Origin: Micropterix aruncella
Taxonomy: Eukaryota; Arthropoda; Insecta; Lepidoptera; Micropterigidae
Assembly: GCA_944548615.1 (NCBI GenBank)
Contig: OX155957.1
Coordinates: 4,332,795 to 4,396,794 of the forward strand
DNA: 64,000 nucleotides
Direction of reading: 5' to 3'
Shown one piece after another: positions 1 through 10,859 of this stretch. Positions within the stretch are counted from its first letter, which is position 1; every line of letters starts with the position of its first letter. The notes under the pieces were generated by a model. The model was not told the DNA's origin and ran no database searches. It saw nothing but the letters and a program-made list of their open reading frames with translations. The position numbers and the translations under genes are program-made.

Positions 1-2
1 AA

Positions 3-1145
3 AATTTTGGGCTAGCGCTTAAACTGCCCTCTCTGCTCTACGCCAACTCCAGAATAACCAAAAATTCGATTCTGTGCAATTCCAAAGATCCGGCAATATC
101 GAAGCACGTAATAAGTGGCCGTAGTTATTCAAATGATCTACAAGCCCGCGTAGACTTCCACAAAAAGTTCCTTACTGGAATCAGCCATAATGGCACTGGT
201 CTGGGGTATGGCAGTACAACCACGAGCGACGTGGACTTGAAGAAGTCTCTTTTGCGGGGAGATTACGACAGCAAGAGTATGGCTCATGCTATTGGCCTTC
301 AATGCCAGAATGATTGGACAACAATTGGGGACTTTTGCATTCCACCTCCAATGCACTAGAAGGTAATGCTCTATGACTGGACGCCAGAGATGCTGAAATT
401 TTATTTGAATGCCTTTCAGCATACACTTCCATACCCCAGTAACCTCGCTCGTTGGAGCTTTGCCGAGGATAGTTCTTGTCCCCTCTGTAGCAATACCCCT
501 TGCACAGCTAGACACATTCTAGCTGGCTGCAAGGTGGCCTTAGATCAAGGACGGTACACTTACCGCCATAACAAAGTTCTCGCTGTTATTCGCGAGGTAA
601 TTAGTCTCTCAGTAGCTCGTGCCAACAAGGGTTTGACAGTATCCTCCAAACCCCCAATACAGTTTGTGCGGGATGGCTCTAAAGGCAAAAAACATTCAAC
701 TACAAAACCTTTCTCAATAATCGAGAAAGCTACAAATTGGATTATGGAGGTTGATTCGGTCTCTAAGCAGTATAAATTCCCTGAAAGTCTCGGATGCACA
801 GCCCTCCGTCCAGATATAACTCTTTACTCTCTATCTCGGAAGGTGGCTCTTATTGTAGAATTAACTGTTCCATGGGAATCAAATATCCCAAAAGACCACG
901 AGTACAAATTAAATAAATACCATGATCTTGCAAATGCCGTAACCCGGAACGGCTTCACTGTTCACCTTCACGCGGTGGAAGTTGGCGCTCGTGGCCTGCC
1001 AACTAAATCTCTATTTCACCTCTTTAAAGATCTTGGCCTTTCCAGAAAAATAATCAACTCTTTCTTAGAAAAATTATCTAAAACTGCGATTTGCGCATCT
1101 CAAATTCTATGGCTTCGAAGGGGGAGTGAATGGGTGGCAAGGTGA
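3..1145 (+). pseudogene. R2-like LINE, C-terminal zinc knuckle and endonuclease (broken)
   Basis: This is the C-terminal part of a non-LTR retrotransposon protein of the kind that ends in a restriction-like endonuclease (R2/NeSL/CRE-like group). One frame is open from the window edge to 356, meets a TAG at 357-359, and continues in the same frame to a TGA ending at 1146. Counting from the ATG at 366, a CCHC knuckle is visible (C38, C41, H50, C55; spacing CX2CX8HX4C), then a PD...E motif (P149-D150, E165 in ELTVPWE), as expected for a PD-(D/E)XK nuclease that nicks target DNA. The reverse transcriptase domain would lie upstream, outside the window. A decayed second copy of the same end lies at 34010-34430. 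The knuckle and nuclease motifs are seen; the clade is inferred. The in-frame stop makes it inactive. Confidence 0.8.
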
Positions 1146-1293
1146 ACGCTCACATGTGGCAAGACAGCTGTCCTAAACCTACCACAGCCGGTTCGTAAGT
1201 CCGGAATCCACTGCTCACCCCCCAGAAGTGTAAAAAATAGTATTATGATGGGCCCGACTCCGGTCGGTGAATTCCATGGCAGCTCCGTTTGTA
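1146..1293 (+). mobile_element. 3' UTR and 3' end of the R2-like LINE
   Basis: Sequence after the stop codon stays alignable with the copy at 34262-34430 up to the shared end CAGCTCCGTTTGTA, after which the two loci diverge completely. That sets the 3' terminus of the element at about 1293 with no poly(A), which is common in R2-type elements. The last part carries the palindromic stretch GGGCCCGACTCCGGTCGG, a possible stem-loop for recognition by the element's reverse transcriptase (inference). Confidence 0.65.
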
Positions 1294-2207
1294 TTTATTT
1301 ATTACGGGAAAATACAGAACCCTATTTAGAAATTGTAAATGCTATCGTAACATTTATTAAATTTTTTATCAAAGGTAATATTTGGTTTGTTTATTTGGTT
1401 TGTTTATTTACAAACAAAAATATTTAGATATTTGTTCATAAAACCAATAAAAATTTTGATGACTTCTCGAAAAAAAAATATGATGTTTGACAATGGAATT
1501 TTACCAGAAATATCTGCGAAATGACGCGCGAAATTATTCTAGCGGTCGTCTATGTATCTATGGTAATAATGAGATATTTGGTATGGATTTTAGGATGCGT
1601 TCGAATTAGAAAATAATATTACTATGCTCTCCGGGAGCAAGCCGCCAATATTGGTCGTTACGTAGTCAACGGTGATCTGATGTGCAACCAATTTTGGTGT
1701 GTGTGTGTGTGTGTCTGTGTGAATATGTGTGTATGTGACTGTTGTGTGCCTGTACCCAAAGTATCTCAAACACCACCCGCCCAATTAGGATCAAATTACG
1801 TTAAAAAATAGTTCATCTTAATGTCGAGATTACAAAACATTTTATGTACTGATTTGTGTACGAGTAGATACATACATATTTTCGGAATTTTAGGAATACG
1901 CACTGCAGCCGTCGGAACGGCAAAGGGTGGTATCGCATATGTTTGATATGATCTGCGGTTAATTAAAATTATTAGGTAATATATATAAAATTTAATTCGT
2001 TTTTTTTTCTGACACAACCGTGGCACTCCAATAAGACTCAGGAAGTGAGCTCACCTATCACAGGAGTGCCTAGCAAGGCGGGCTCGTTTTCACTTTACTT
2101 GGCACATTAGGAATACAAACTTTAACATATAATTTATGCACAATTTGGCCTGGGCACAGACAGATATATGCCTAAATTTAAAAGCATATAACGGTATTTT
2201 GTGGGTT
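1294..2207. other. AT-rich stretch with a (GT)n microsatellite, no gene
   Basis: No coding or repeat homology could be recognised. The only landmark is a GT-rich microsatellite at about 1695-1735. Confidence 0.6.
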
Positions 2208-3034
2208 GTATAGTCTACGAAATATTATTCGACAAAAGTGTCGTTAGAACATTGGTACCTTTTTCACACCTATCGTCGAATGTCTAATGGCTTGATATGG
2301 TTAGACTAAATCGCCCTGATTGCTTAATAATATTAATTATTTATACGTATCAATTTTCAAGCAAAATCACTAATAATAACATTTTCTTCCAAATCTTTCA
2401 ATGACAGTTGAATAAGCAATATCATTAATTTAGGAAAAATCTTTATTTTAGTAAAAACTAACAAAATTATTGAAGAGCAAAATTAAAAGCTTGCAGATAG
2501 ACGAAAGTGAATGCTTTGGCTGAACTGATAATAGTAATGCGAAGGCAATGATCAATAACTTGGTAAGTAGGTAAACGATTAGGACTATTAATTAGTGAAA
2601 CCCTAACAGTTCAATTTCGAAATCATTAGTAATTAGTGTGTATTTTAATATATCTGTAAAAAGTACACATTTTACAATTATTGTTATAATTGTCAAATCG
2701 AAATCGTTAATCACCAAATTTAACATGTTAAGTAGCTAACCGATTAAGACTATTAATTAGTGTAACAGTAATAGTTCGAGTTCGAAATCATCAGTATTTA
2801 GTGCGTATTTTAATATATCTGTTCGAAATACACACTTTACATTTATTGTTAGGTACCTATACTGCACTATTTACTCTGATCGTTGGTGGTATAAAGTGAT
2901 GTTATGATCGAACTCGGTTCAGCGGTCAGTTTATGCCTTTAAAGCGTTTGTTAAAGTTTTCCACGCAGGGAATCATTGTTTATTTTATGACATTTTAACG
3001 ACACTTTTGTCAAATACTATTTCGTAGACTATAC
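2208..3034. mobile_element. MITE-like element with about 39-bp terminal inverted repeats
   Basis: The left end (2208-2250, GTATAGTCTACGAAAT... CGACAAAAGTGTCGTTA) is the reverse complement of the right end (2996-3034) with only a few mismatches. The ends are flanked by TA-containing sequence, which would suit a Tc1/mariner-like element, but the palindromic flank makes the exact border uncertain. It contains no transposase frame, so it would be non-autonomous. Its centre holds a tandem duplication (2564-2851). Confidence 0.7.
2564..2851. repeat. Diverged tandem duplication, about 165-bp period
   Basis: Unit one starts at 2564 (TAAGTAGGTAAACGATTA) and unit two at 2729 (TAAGTAGCTAACCGATTA). Both run through a shared TATTTTAATATATCTGT block to about 2685 and 2851. 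The duplication sits inside the 2208-3034 element. Confidence 0.7.
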
Positions 3035-4080
3035 ATTATATTTCTTTTGTGATATTGCGTTTGAATGTATATGTAACAAATAAATAAAAATAACAAAAAA
3101 TAAAAAAATATATATTACATAATGTGTGGTGAATTGTATTATATCTATAAAAAATATTTTTATATTTGTTAATAATATAAAACGGTGGAGGGTTAACTTT
3201 GATTTTTCCTTGCCTTTCTCTCTTCTTGTTTTCGAATTATATTAGTTTAATGCTATTATTTATGTTTTTACATCATCTGCTTCACGTGCGTCCAGATACA
3301 GGCCTGAGAAGCCTTGTTAGATGTGCATAGCGTAATTTGTTACGTAAGCTGTGTCGATCTCAAGCTGTTCTTTACAATGCAAAGGTTATTATTTTCGGTA
3401 ACAATGTAACTACTTTTCTTTGCACAAGTATTAAATAAATGAATAAATTAACTAATTAATAAATTAAACAATGTTAAATTACTTGCTCCTTTCTATCGTG
3501 AACCTACCTAGTTTCGCAATCAACACCATCCTGTCTCCACGAGCTTTTAGTTTCCACGGTATCATACTTTGTTGAGCCTCTGACAATTTTTTGAAAATTC
3601 CTTTTTATAGTACTGATTTCCACTCATACCCTTTCTGTGTTTATGTTGTAAGACTCTGGAACCACCTCGCATCAAATATACGAAACACGCCTTCATAACC
3701 ATCATTCAAGACTCGCCTAAAAAAATACTACTTTTCTGAGAAGTATCCAGTTCTACTCTTACTCTCTCCTTCCTTTTTCAATTTTCTTTCGTCGAACATT
3801 GTTACTTTTAAATATAGTAGTGTATATTTTATGGTTACAAACTTAATATTCTGCATTTCCACAAAGCGCGTGTAATTAGATTAGCTGTAAGATATTGCAG
3901 TATGGCAATAAGCTCGCGTTCTTAAGTTCCAATTTTTAAGTTGCACGTGAAGAGTATATTTGGAATTATTGCAGTATAGGTACCTTTCTCAGAAATCGAA
4001 AAAACAAAGAAATACTACTAGGTTAGATCATTGTAATGCTAAATGTGAAATAAAAAAGCTTCGGACGCGTAAATTTTCGA
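3035..4080. other. AT-rich stretch, probable LINE 3' tail, no gene
   Basis: No coding frame is recognisable. The A-rich runs near 3065-3110 and the TAAATAAATGAATAAAT run near 3430-3455 look like 3' tails of decayed retroposons, but no flanking coding remnant is visible. Confidence 0.4.
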
Positions 4081-4099
4081 AACCAAATTTACATACAAA

Positions 4100-4215
4100 A
4101 AAAAAAAAATTTTTTTTTTACCTCAGTTTTTAAGGTTGTTTTAAAAAAACCTAACCTAACCTAACCTAACCTACCGCCAAATAGGTGTTTATGTATTTAA
4201 AAAAAAAAAAAAACT
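4100..4215. repeat. Interstitial telomere-type repeat (CCTAA)n beside poly(A)/poly(T)
   Basis: About five units of CCTAA/TTAGG, the arthropod telomere repeat, run at 4149-4173. They are preceded by an A13/T10 stretch (4100-4122) and an A7 run (4143-4149), and followed at about 4201 by another A-run. Too short to be a telomere. It may mark a retroposon junction or an ancient end-repair event. Confidence 0.7.
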
Positions 4216-5140
4216 ACCGAAATGTATGGGTTTGGCGCTTTTTTGAATGCCTATATCTCGCTTATTTATTGAGACCGAATAAATATTATTGCAGATTCGG
4301 AATCAGCGTGGTGATTATAGTCTGGTGACGTTAAAAAATCAACAATCTAGAAGAGGTACCTATACTGCAATAATACCGTATATTTTTAATATTATTTCAA
4401 AAATAAGTTTCTAGAAAAGAGGAATTTCTTTCGTAAGATTTTATTCACCTATTATTTGTAGTAACATTTATGGAATGACATTTCAGTAGACATACAAAAA
4501 GCAAAAGCACTGAATGCTTTTGAAAAGTCCTGCACCAAATATTTGCTTGATGCTCCGAAGAGCTGAATAAGAAAGACAGTATTTCAATATAATTGTGCCA
4601 ATATCAGCATTATTTTTGCTTCAAAACCTAAACGTTTGTAGTAAATACTGTTTTAAATGATTAAAATCATAAAAAAGATTAAATTATTATAAATAGTGCC
4701 CAAATATATGCCATAAATGCGTAGTCGGTCTAAAAAATATGAAAACTTTTTTTTTGCAACCACATATATGAAAGAAATGTTTAGGTAAGATAGAATACGA
4801 ATGCGTGATTTTATTGACGCCTGCTGAAATAGTCAGTCGCTGGCGATCAACCGATGAGCGAGAAAGTTTAGTGAGCGTCCGTCGGATTGTCATTGATGAA
4901 AAGACTAAAAATTGTAAAAAAAAATACCACTTAGCGATATTTAGGCAGAAACTCTTCACAAGGTCCAACAGGTTTCCGTGACGCCATGAGCATCTGACCG
5001 ATAAAAGTGTTGTACAGCCGCTTCCAAAATGGCGACACATGAGTGGACAGAGAACCGCGTTTCGGTAGGTCTGAAAAGACGTTACTCTACCTGACGTTAG
5101 CGGCAATTCGTATTTTTTCTTGGCCCGAGGATAAAATCGA
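4216..5140. other. No recognisable gene
   Basis: The 163-codon minus-strand frame at 4687-5178 has no motif I recognise and runs into family A sequence at its start, so I do not treat it as a gene. Some of 4970-5140 may be diverged family A sequence. Confidence 0.4.
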
Positions 5141-5144
5141 CCTT

Positions 5145-5262
5145 TGTAAATCCGTATCACTCGGGATCGGGTGGCCAACGAGTCGTTTCTAAGGGTAGGT
5201 GACGTCTGGTCTACATCTAAGTCCGCTTCTTAGTAAACGGAAACGTAAGTTTCCAGACTCCG
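5145..5262 (-). repeat. Family A element fragment
   Basis: GGGATCGGGTGGCCAACG and the following block match the interior of the copy at 14053-14650, and the end (CAGACTCCGCAAACCGGTC) matches the interior of other copies with deletions. It is a decayed internal piece. Confidence 0.5.
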
Positions 5263-5616
5263 CAAACCGGTCAGCGCTCAACCATCTATGTAGGGCCTCC
5301 CAACATGTATCCCCAGAGCACAACATATCCCAACATCAATGACTGCCACATAGAGCAGCAGACAGAGCCCACTCCGGATCTTCCAGGGCATTACTTCTTG
5401 GGGAGGCTTCTTCCAGAGCAACACCCATCCTGCGGATGGGTGTTGATCCGGAGTTAGACCGAGCTTCGCAATGAAATAGACGTTATTCGCGCCCAAGCAA
5501 CAAGGCCCCGTTCGGCTCCTATGAACCCCCATGCAAGAAAGCGTATTTCCGGCATTCCAGCTATTAATCAGGGCCCCTACTCCCTAGATATGAGACATGG
5601 GATAACTACGGTATTC
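5263..5616. other. GC-richer unresolved stretch with a small hairpin
   Basis: AACACCCATCCTGCGGATGGGTGTT at about 5421-5445 forms a self-complementary hairpin (given as arms AACACCCATC and GATGGGTGTT). The stretch sits between two family A fragments and shares the ATGGGTGTTGA motif with them, but otherwise I could not align it. The minus-strand frame at 5278-5532 resembles no family I know. Confidence 0.35.
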
Positions 5617-5925
5617 AGTTACAACGGGTGAACCCGTTACCCCCCTATCTCCCGTGAGGTGAGCGTAGATAACTTAAAGACAATACAAACCTAACGTCTA
5701 GCTAAGCCAACATGCCCGTCAGAGGCCATCGACTTACGGTGAGGCTCCGGGAAAGGCAACCAGCGGGGAGTATCGTCCCCTAACTATAAGTTTCCATTTT
5801 GGAAGGATATTTCAGTCTGGAATTAACGATCAGGATACCTCCAACCTTTCAATTGGTAACGGGTCCAAAGTCGCTTGCACGACGTCTACCTGCCGTATTT
5901 TCAACGGTGATTCAGCTTGAATCAA
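5617..5925 (-). repeat. Family A element, 3' half (diverged)
   Basis: It begins with the family hairpin ACAACGGGTGAACCCGTTA, where one loop base differs and the stem still pairs, followed by CTCCCGTGAGGTGAGCGTAGA and GTCAGAGGCCA, closely matching the copy at 56352-57042. It ends near GTATTTTCAACGGTGATTC. The 5' half is missing. Confidence 0.7.
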
Positions 5926-5972
5926 CTTAAACTACTAGATTGCATTAATATCTCATGCTCCACTAGATGCTA

Positions 5973-6175
5973 TATTGGTCCCGATTGCATTTCTTCGTGA
6001 ACTAAAATAGGAACTTAGTCAACCCGAACGAGACAGAGCAATACGTTAGAACGGACTATGAAATGAATTATCGTCGATTTTCCTGCATTAAAACTACCCG
6101 TCGAACTTATTGATGCCCGAATAAGTTTGAACACATTTCATGCGGTGTTAGATGTATCTGCTTTACCTTAGATGG
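5973..6175 (+). mobile_element. MITE M1, left half (split by an LTR-type insertion)
   Basis: The terminus ATTGGTCCCGATTGCATTTC is the inverted counterpart of the right end at 8820-8863. The interior (CGAACGAGACAGAGCAATACG, CCCGAATAAGTTTGAAC) matches the unsplit copy at 60531-60838. The copy is cut at 6175 by the 6176-8734 insertion. Confidence 0.8.
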
Positions 6176-8734
6176 TGTTGCGACGCCGTCAGTAGCGACG
6201 TCGCCGGCCGTAAAATAGATGATTTACGGCCGCTATGAGGGTGCCCGAGAAAGCATAAGAAATTTGCAGAAAACTCATTTTTACGAGAAAAATGGCAAAA
6301 TCGCCTCGGGTTACCTTTATAGACATCGCAGGCGCCGCTTGGAACGGATCGAGCGAGCGAGACGGCCTACGGCCGCCCGCTCCCACACTGAGATCGAGCG
6401 AGCGAGACTCCCTACGACCGCCCGCTCTAACATAGCTAGGAGACAAACTTTGGTGCCGAAAACGGACAGTTTTGAACTCGTCAAACCGGAAATGAAAGCG
6501 GGAAATACTGCCCGAAACAGTTGTATAAGAGTCGAGGTACATGCATATAGCACCCCTCTTACGACCTGCCGTGAAAATTCACGAGTTTATAGTAAGGAAC
6601 CGTGAAACACGAGAGAAAACACGTGGTATTTTCTACTCCCAAAAATAGTGAAAAACTGTTAAAGGGGAGTAGAAAACAAGGCACCATCACCACCGACCAC
6701 CGGCAAGTAAACAGAAACACAGGAATCATCGATTCAAGTTTACGTGGCCGGAAAATTGCCCTCAGCCGATTTCGAAGATACTAGCAGACACGAAAACAAC
6801 GGGAACGCATACGTGAGGTACCGGGCCAGACTCTGATGATGTTTGGAACCCGAAGAATCCACTCCAAAGGAAAGGATGGGTTTTGAGCCATTCTCTGATT
6901 GGTTGGTTGCCGACCAATCAGGAATGCGCTCTAACGAGCCAGTAGCCGCCAACCAGAAACTGTTGGTCGGCCCTGAAGTCTGGACAAACACGGAGCGTAC
7001 CGTAACGGCTTTTAGAGGAGAGGAGATAGCTTTTCTCCTAGGAGAGTGCGAGAGGTCAATAGAAAAGGGAAGATCCCCACCTTTCACGGAAAGCTGTCCG
7101 CGGCGTGTCCATTGGTGGACACGAAAGCAGGTGCACGGCAGGTGCACGGCGAGAACCGCGGAAGTGAGTACAAATATGGGCCCCTGGGCCATACCAAATC
7201 ACTCGCTCTCTCAGTTCCACAGCAAACAGTCAACCGACTAGGAAGGAAGGAAGGAAGGAACCCCAACGACTACGAAGACCGCGCCCTGGAACCGCTCCGC
7301 TGCCCTAGCAGTCTGGAAGCCAGTCGCGAGCGGCTCTACTGCACCGTGCAGTATTGAGCGCGGTCTAAGTGACGGACACTACGGTCGACGAGACACTCTC
7401 TCCTATTCGGGGAGTTGAGTGCCGGTCCGAGTCGGGAATTACGGTCCGACTCGCGATTTACGGTCGACGGGGACGCTCACTCCAGTCGTGGAGTTCGAGC
7501 GCCGGTCCAAGTTGGGACCTTCGGAGAGTCGGGTACACGCGGCGCACACGCGGTAGACGGCGCACACAGGCGCAGTCAGACACACGCGGGCGCAGACGGG
7601 CGCACAAAGGCGCAGTCTGGTGCGCATCGGCGCACACGCGGCACCCACGCGGCGCACACGCGGTCGGACGGCGCACACAGGCGCAGTCAGACACACGCGG
7701 GCGCAGACGGGCGCACATAGGCGCAGTCTGGTGCGCATCGGCGCACACGCGGCACACACGCGGCGCACACGCGGTCAGACGGCGCACACAGGCGCAGTCG
7801 GACGCACGCGGGCGCAGACGGGCGCACAAAGGCGCAGTCTGGTGCGCATCGGCGCACACGCGGCACCCACGCGGCGCACACGCGGTCAGACGGCGCACAT
7901 AGGCGCAGTCGGACACACGCGGGCGCAGACGGGCGCACATAGGCGCAGTCTGGTGCGCATCGGCGCACACGCGGCGCACACGCGGTCAGACGGCGCACAC
8001 AGGCGCAGTCGGACGCACGCGGTCGCAGACGGGCGCACATAGGCGCAGTCAGGCGAACGCGGCACAGGCGGACGCAGCACAGGCGGACGCAGCACAGGCG
8101 GACGCAGCACAGGCGGACGCAGCACAGACGAGCGCACCCAGGCGCAGTCAGGCACACGCAGACGCACACGGGCGTACTCAGGCGCACTCAGGCGCACTCA
8201 GGAGCACGCAGGCGCACAGAGACGCCGCACGACAACGGACCACGAGAGATCTTGTTCGACCCGCTGCCCGGGAAGAACAAGATAAAGACATTTAAATTAT
8301 AAAATTTATTGTATTTTATGTACGTAGATTATAAGGTGTATTGATTTTATGTACGTTGGTTATATTACTGTAAAATAAAGATGTTGATAATATTGTATGT
8401 ACCTAGGTTAAGTGTTATATACTGGTTGTAAGATTTAATGTATATACCTTGTATCTAGGCTAAGATATTCCTAGACGCTAAAATAATCAAAAAATAATAT
8501 GCCGTGTTGGCACTTGAAAGGGAAGGCGTGTTTTATTGGTGCAGGGGACGGGGAGTAATAACGGTGGTAATAGACAGACTGAGGCGTATCGAGGCTTGCA
8601 GCAGGTGTCGTGGCCGCCCGTTACGGGGCAAGCGGCGACCAAGCGGTGGACCTCTTTTTACAGTCCTGGGTCCACACAGCGCTGGGTCGGTCCGTGCCAC
8701 AGGGCACTGCATATGTTGGGCAACGGGCGCAACA
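6176..8734. mobile_element. 2.56-kb LTR-type insertion (solo LTR or non-autonomous LTR element)
   Basis: The segment starts TGTTGCGACG, ends GGGCGCAACA (TG...CA with short inverted ends) and is flanked by a perfect 5-bp duplication GATGG (6171-6175 and 8735-8739). It lies in the middle of a MITE whose intact form (60531-60838) shows the empty site. These are the signatures of LTR retrotransposon integration. No second LTR, gag or pol is visible, so it is either a very long solo LTR or a non-autonomous element. TTTGGTGCCGAAAA at about 6447 resembles the start of a tRNA-Phe-type primer site, but no matching LTR pair supports that reading. AATAAAG near 8376 could be a polyadenylation signal. Open frames inside it on both strands reflect GC-rich repeats, not genes. 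Strand is undetermined. Confidence 0.75.
7540..8220. repeat. GC-rich minisatellite, 111-bp higher-order period
   Basis: CGCAGACGGG recurs at 7591, 7702, 7813, 7924 and 8024: three exact 111-bp steps, then a 100-bp step. Units are built from shorter GGCGCACACGC-like blocks. From 8041 the pattern changes to about four copies of a short GCACAGGCGGACGCA unit and then looser CAGGCGCACT repeats. Stop codons are scarce, so long frames open on both strands, and I do not call them genes. Confidence 0.9.
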
Positions 8735-8863
8735 GATGGGTAGTTTTAATGCGGAAAAGTGACAGCCATTTATTTCACATTCCGCTCTGACATACTACGC
8801 TGACTCGTTCACATGAACTAATTTCCGATTTTAGTTCAAGAGAAACGCAATCGAGCCCAATGT
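8735..8863 (+). mobile_element. MITE M1, right half
   Basis: After the GATGG duplication, GTAGTTTTAATGCGGAAAAG and the terminus ending CGCAATCGAGCCCAATG match the right half of the unsplit copy at 60531-60838 and pair with the left end at 5973. Confidence 0.8.
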
Positions 8864-9349
8864 CGTATACTAGATTACAATAATATCTCATTCGACCGAT
8901 GATCGATTTACCGCCTTTGTTTCCAGACTTCTCATGTGACAGCCCAGTTAAATTCTTTTCTAAAAGATGAGTTCCAGAATTATTTTACAATACGGGGGAA
9001 CTGCTGGGGTACTGTGTGTATGTGTACTAGATTAGAGTAAATTATTTTTTGGTAAATAAATGGATTTTGGCCGACCGAAGGTGCGATACTTAAACAAGGC
9101 GTATGTTATTATCATTGATTTTAAGATCAATGTTATTATGTAAAAGTAGATAGCATGATTTAATAATAAGATTTTTTCTAGGTGTATGAGACAAGTATTT
9201 TTACAAGCTTTATTCCTATTAACTTGCAATTTTCGTATGTAAGTTGTTTGTTTTAAAATTTGCAAATCATTTTTCAACCATTTGTTGGAATCCGATTGAG
9301 CTGAACTTTGGCATACTTAGGTAAGTTCGGAGACAATGCAATATTAAGG
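8864..9349. other. AT-rich stretch, nothing recognised
   Basis: No motif, repeat or coding frame that I can support. Confidence 0.5.
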
Positions 9350-10250
9350 TACGATCGAGCTGATTCGATTATGGAGCCGGGATGTACGTACTGAAACCCT
9401 GGTAGCAAATGATGTAACAGTCGAATTTGGGCTAGTATGTTTTGTTATCGTGAGTACTTACTATTACAGGTGATGACGAGGGTCTGAAGATAGATCCGGT
9501 AGACTGCCACTGGAACTCCCTAATGAAAAGTACTAAGAGAGTCGAGTTTAAGCTCGTTTGCTTGATGTCCTGAGTACTTTCCGACACACGTGATGACGAG
9601 GGTCTGAAGATGAAGCGGGGAGATTGCCACTGGAACTCCCTAATGAAAAGTACTAAGACAGTCGAGTTTAAGCTCGTTGGCTTGATGTCCTAAGTAATTT
9701 CCAATACACGTGATGACGAGGGTCTGAATATGAAGCCGGAAGATTGCTACTGGAACTCCCTAATAAAAAGTACTAAAAGAGTCGAGTTTAAGCTCGTTTG
9801 CTTGATGTCCTGAGTACTTTCCAATACAGGTGATGACGAGGATCTGAAGATGGAGCGGGGAGATTGCAACTGGAACTCCCTAATGAAAAGTACTAAGAGA
9901 GTCGAGTTTAAGCTCGTTTGCTTGATGTCCTGAGTACTTTCCAATACACGTGATGACGAGGATCTAAAGATGGAGCGGGGAGATTGCCACTGGAACTCCC
10001 TAATGAAAAGTACTAAGACAGTCGAGTTTAAGCTCGTTTGCTTGATGTGCTGAGTACTTTCCAATACACGTGATGACGAGGATCTGAAGGTGGAGCGGGG
10101 AGATTGCCACTGGAACTCCCTGATTCAAAATGCTAAGATAGTCGAGTTTGAGCTCGTTTGTTTTGTTGTCATGAGTTTTTTTTATTACACATGATGACGC
10201 TAGTCTGACGATGGAACCGGGAGATTGCCACTGGAACTCCCTGATAGAAA
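9350..10250. repeat. Tandem array, exact 120-bp period, about 7.5 units
   Basis: TGATGACGAG recurs ending at 9480, 9600, 9720, 9840, 9960, 10080 and (as TGATGACGC) 10200, exactly 120 bp apart. A more diverged unit occupies about 9350-9470 in the same phase. Units share CTGGAACTCCCTAATGAAAA and GTCGAGTTTAAGCTCG. Inner units are nearly identical and outer ones are diverged, as expected from unequal exchange. The minus-strand frame 9747-10064 only reflects the 120-bp (40-codon) period. Confidence 0.95.
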
Positions 10251-10340
10251 GTTATAATAATAATAATAATAATAATAATTAAACACTTTTTTCCGAAAAG
10301 GCGAGCTTAAAGTTATAGAGTTTAAGAAAAGGCGAAAGTA
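10251..10340 (-). mobile_element. LINE/SINE 3' tail ending in (ATT)n
   Basis: On the minus strand, a stretch containing GCTCGCCTTTT and ending AAGTGTTTAATT runs into an (ATT)n tail (10252-10282). The same arrangement appears at 49050-49130, so this is a shared retroposon 3' end abutting the 120-bp array. Confidence 0.5.
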
Positions 10341-10858
10341 AAGCTTGTTTTTAAAAAACCTTTTTTACTTTTAATTTATTTGTTTTCTTTTCAACAGAAG
10401 AAAACTGCTCATTTTAAAATGTCATACAATGTTTTATGTATCAAGTATATTTTCTCATGCCTTACACATTTTTTAGCAGAGCCGACATTAGCATACAGAG
10501 TAGTCCAAACACCTGTTTATATCAAGTGTGCAAACTAGTCTAGCGCTCTGTTGAATTGAATTAAGCTTCCCATTTTGACTAAAGAGCGGTCTCACAGACG
10601 AAACAGTTTAATCTACGAGTCATATTTGAGTTACATTTTACACCTGGTATGTTAAAACAAGCATGAATTACCTAAACATGTTTCAAATGTGAAAGTTCAC
10701 GTTGCAAATGGCAAAGGGATACACATTGACCTCCCTCCGTAACAGAACCAATGTTGTATAAAGCACAGTGTACCACCGAATAAAGGTATGAGGTCCGGCT
10801 ACTGGGGCGAGGGCAGTTCTACGAATTTCGGCACCCCTCATAATATCGGATTACACGG
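10341..10858. other. No gene recognised
   Basis: AT-rich and unremarkable, becoming more GC-rich after 10790. No coding frame. Confidence 0.45.
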
Positions 10859-10859
10859 C

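Noticed and set aside
4687..5178. A 163-codon minus frame, among the longest in the window
   Set aside because: No domain, cysteine pattern or repeat family is recognisable, and its N-terminal part overlaps a family A fragment.
6444..6470. tRNA-Phe-like primer binding site after an LTR
   Set aside because: Only the first 11 bases match TGGTGCCGAAA, and no second LTR exists to give it meaning.
7369..8197. Several long overlapping open frames on both strands (100-177 codons)
   Set aside because: They lie in a GC-rich minisatellite where stop codons are rare. All frames are open and the products are simple repeats rich in R, A, H and T or C, A and V.
9747..10064. A 105-codon minus frame with internal repeats
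   Set aside because: It reflects the 120-bp period (divisible by three) and is not open across the other units.
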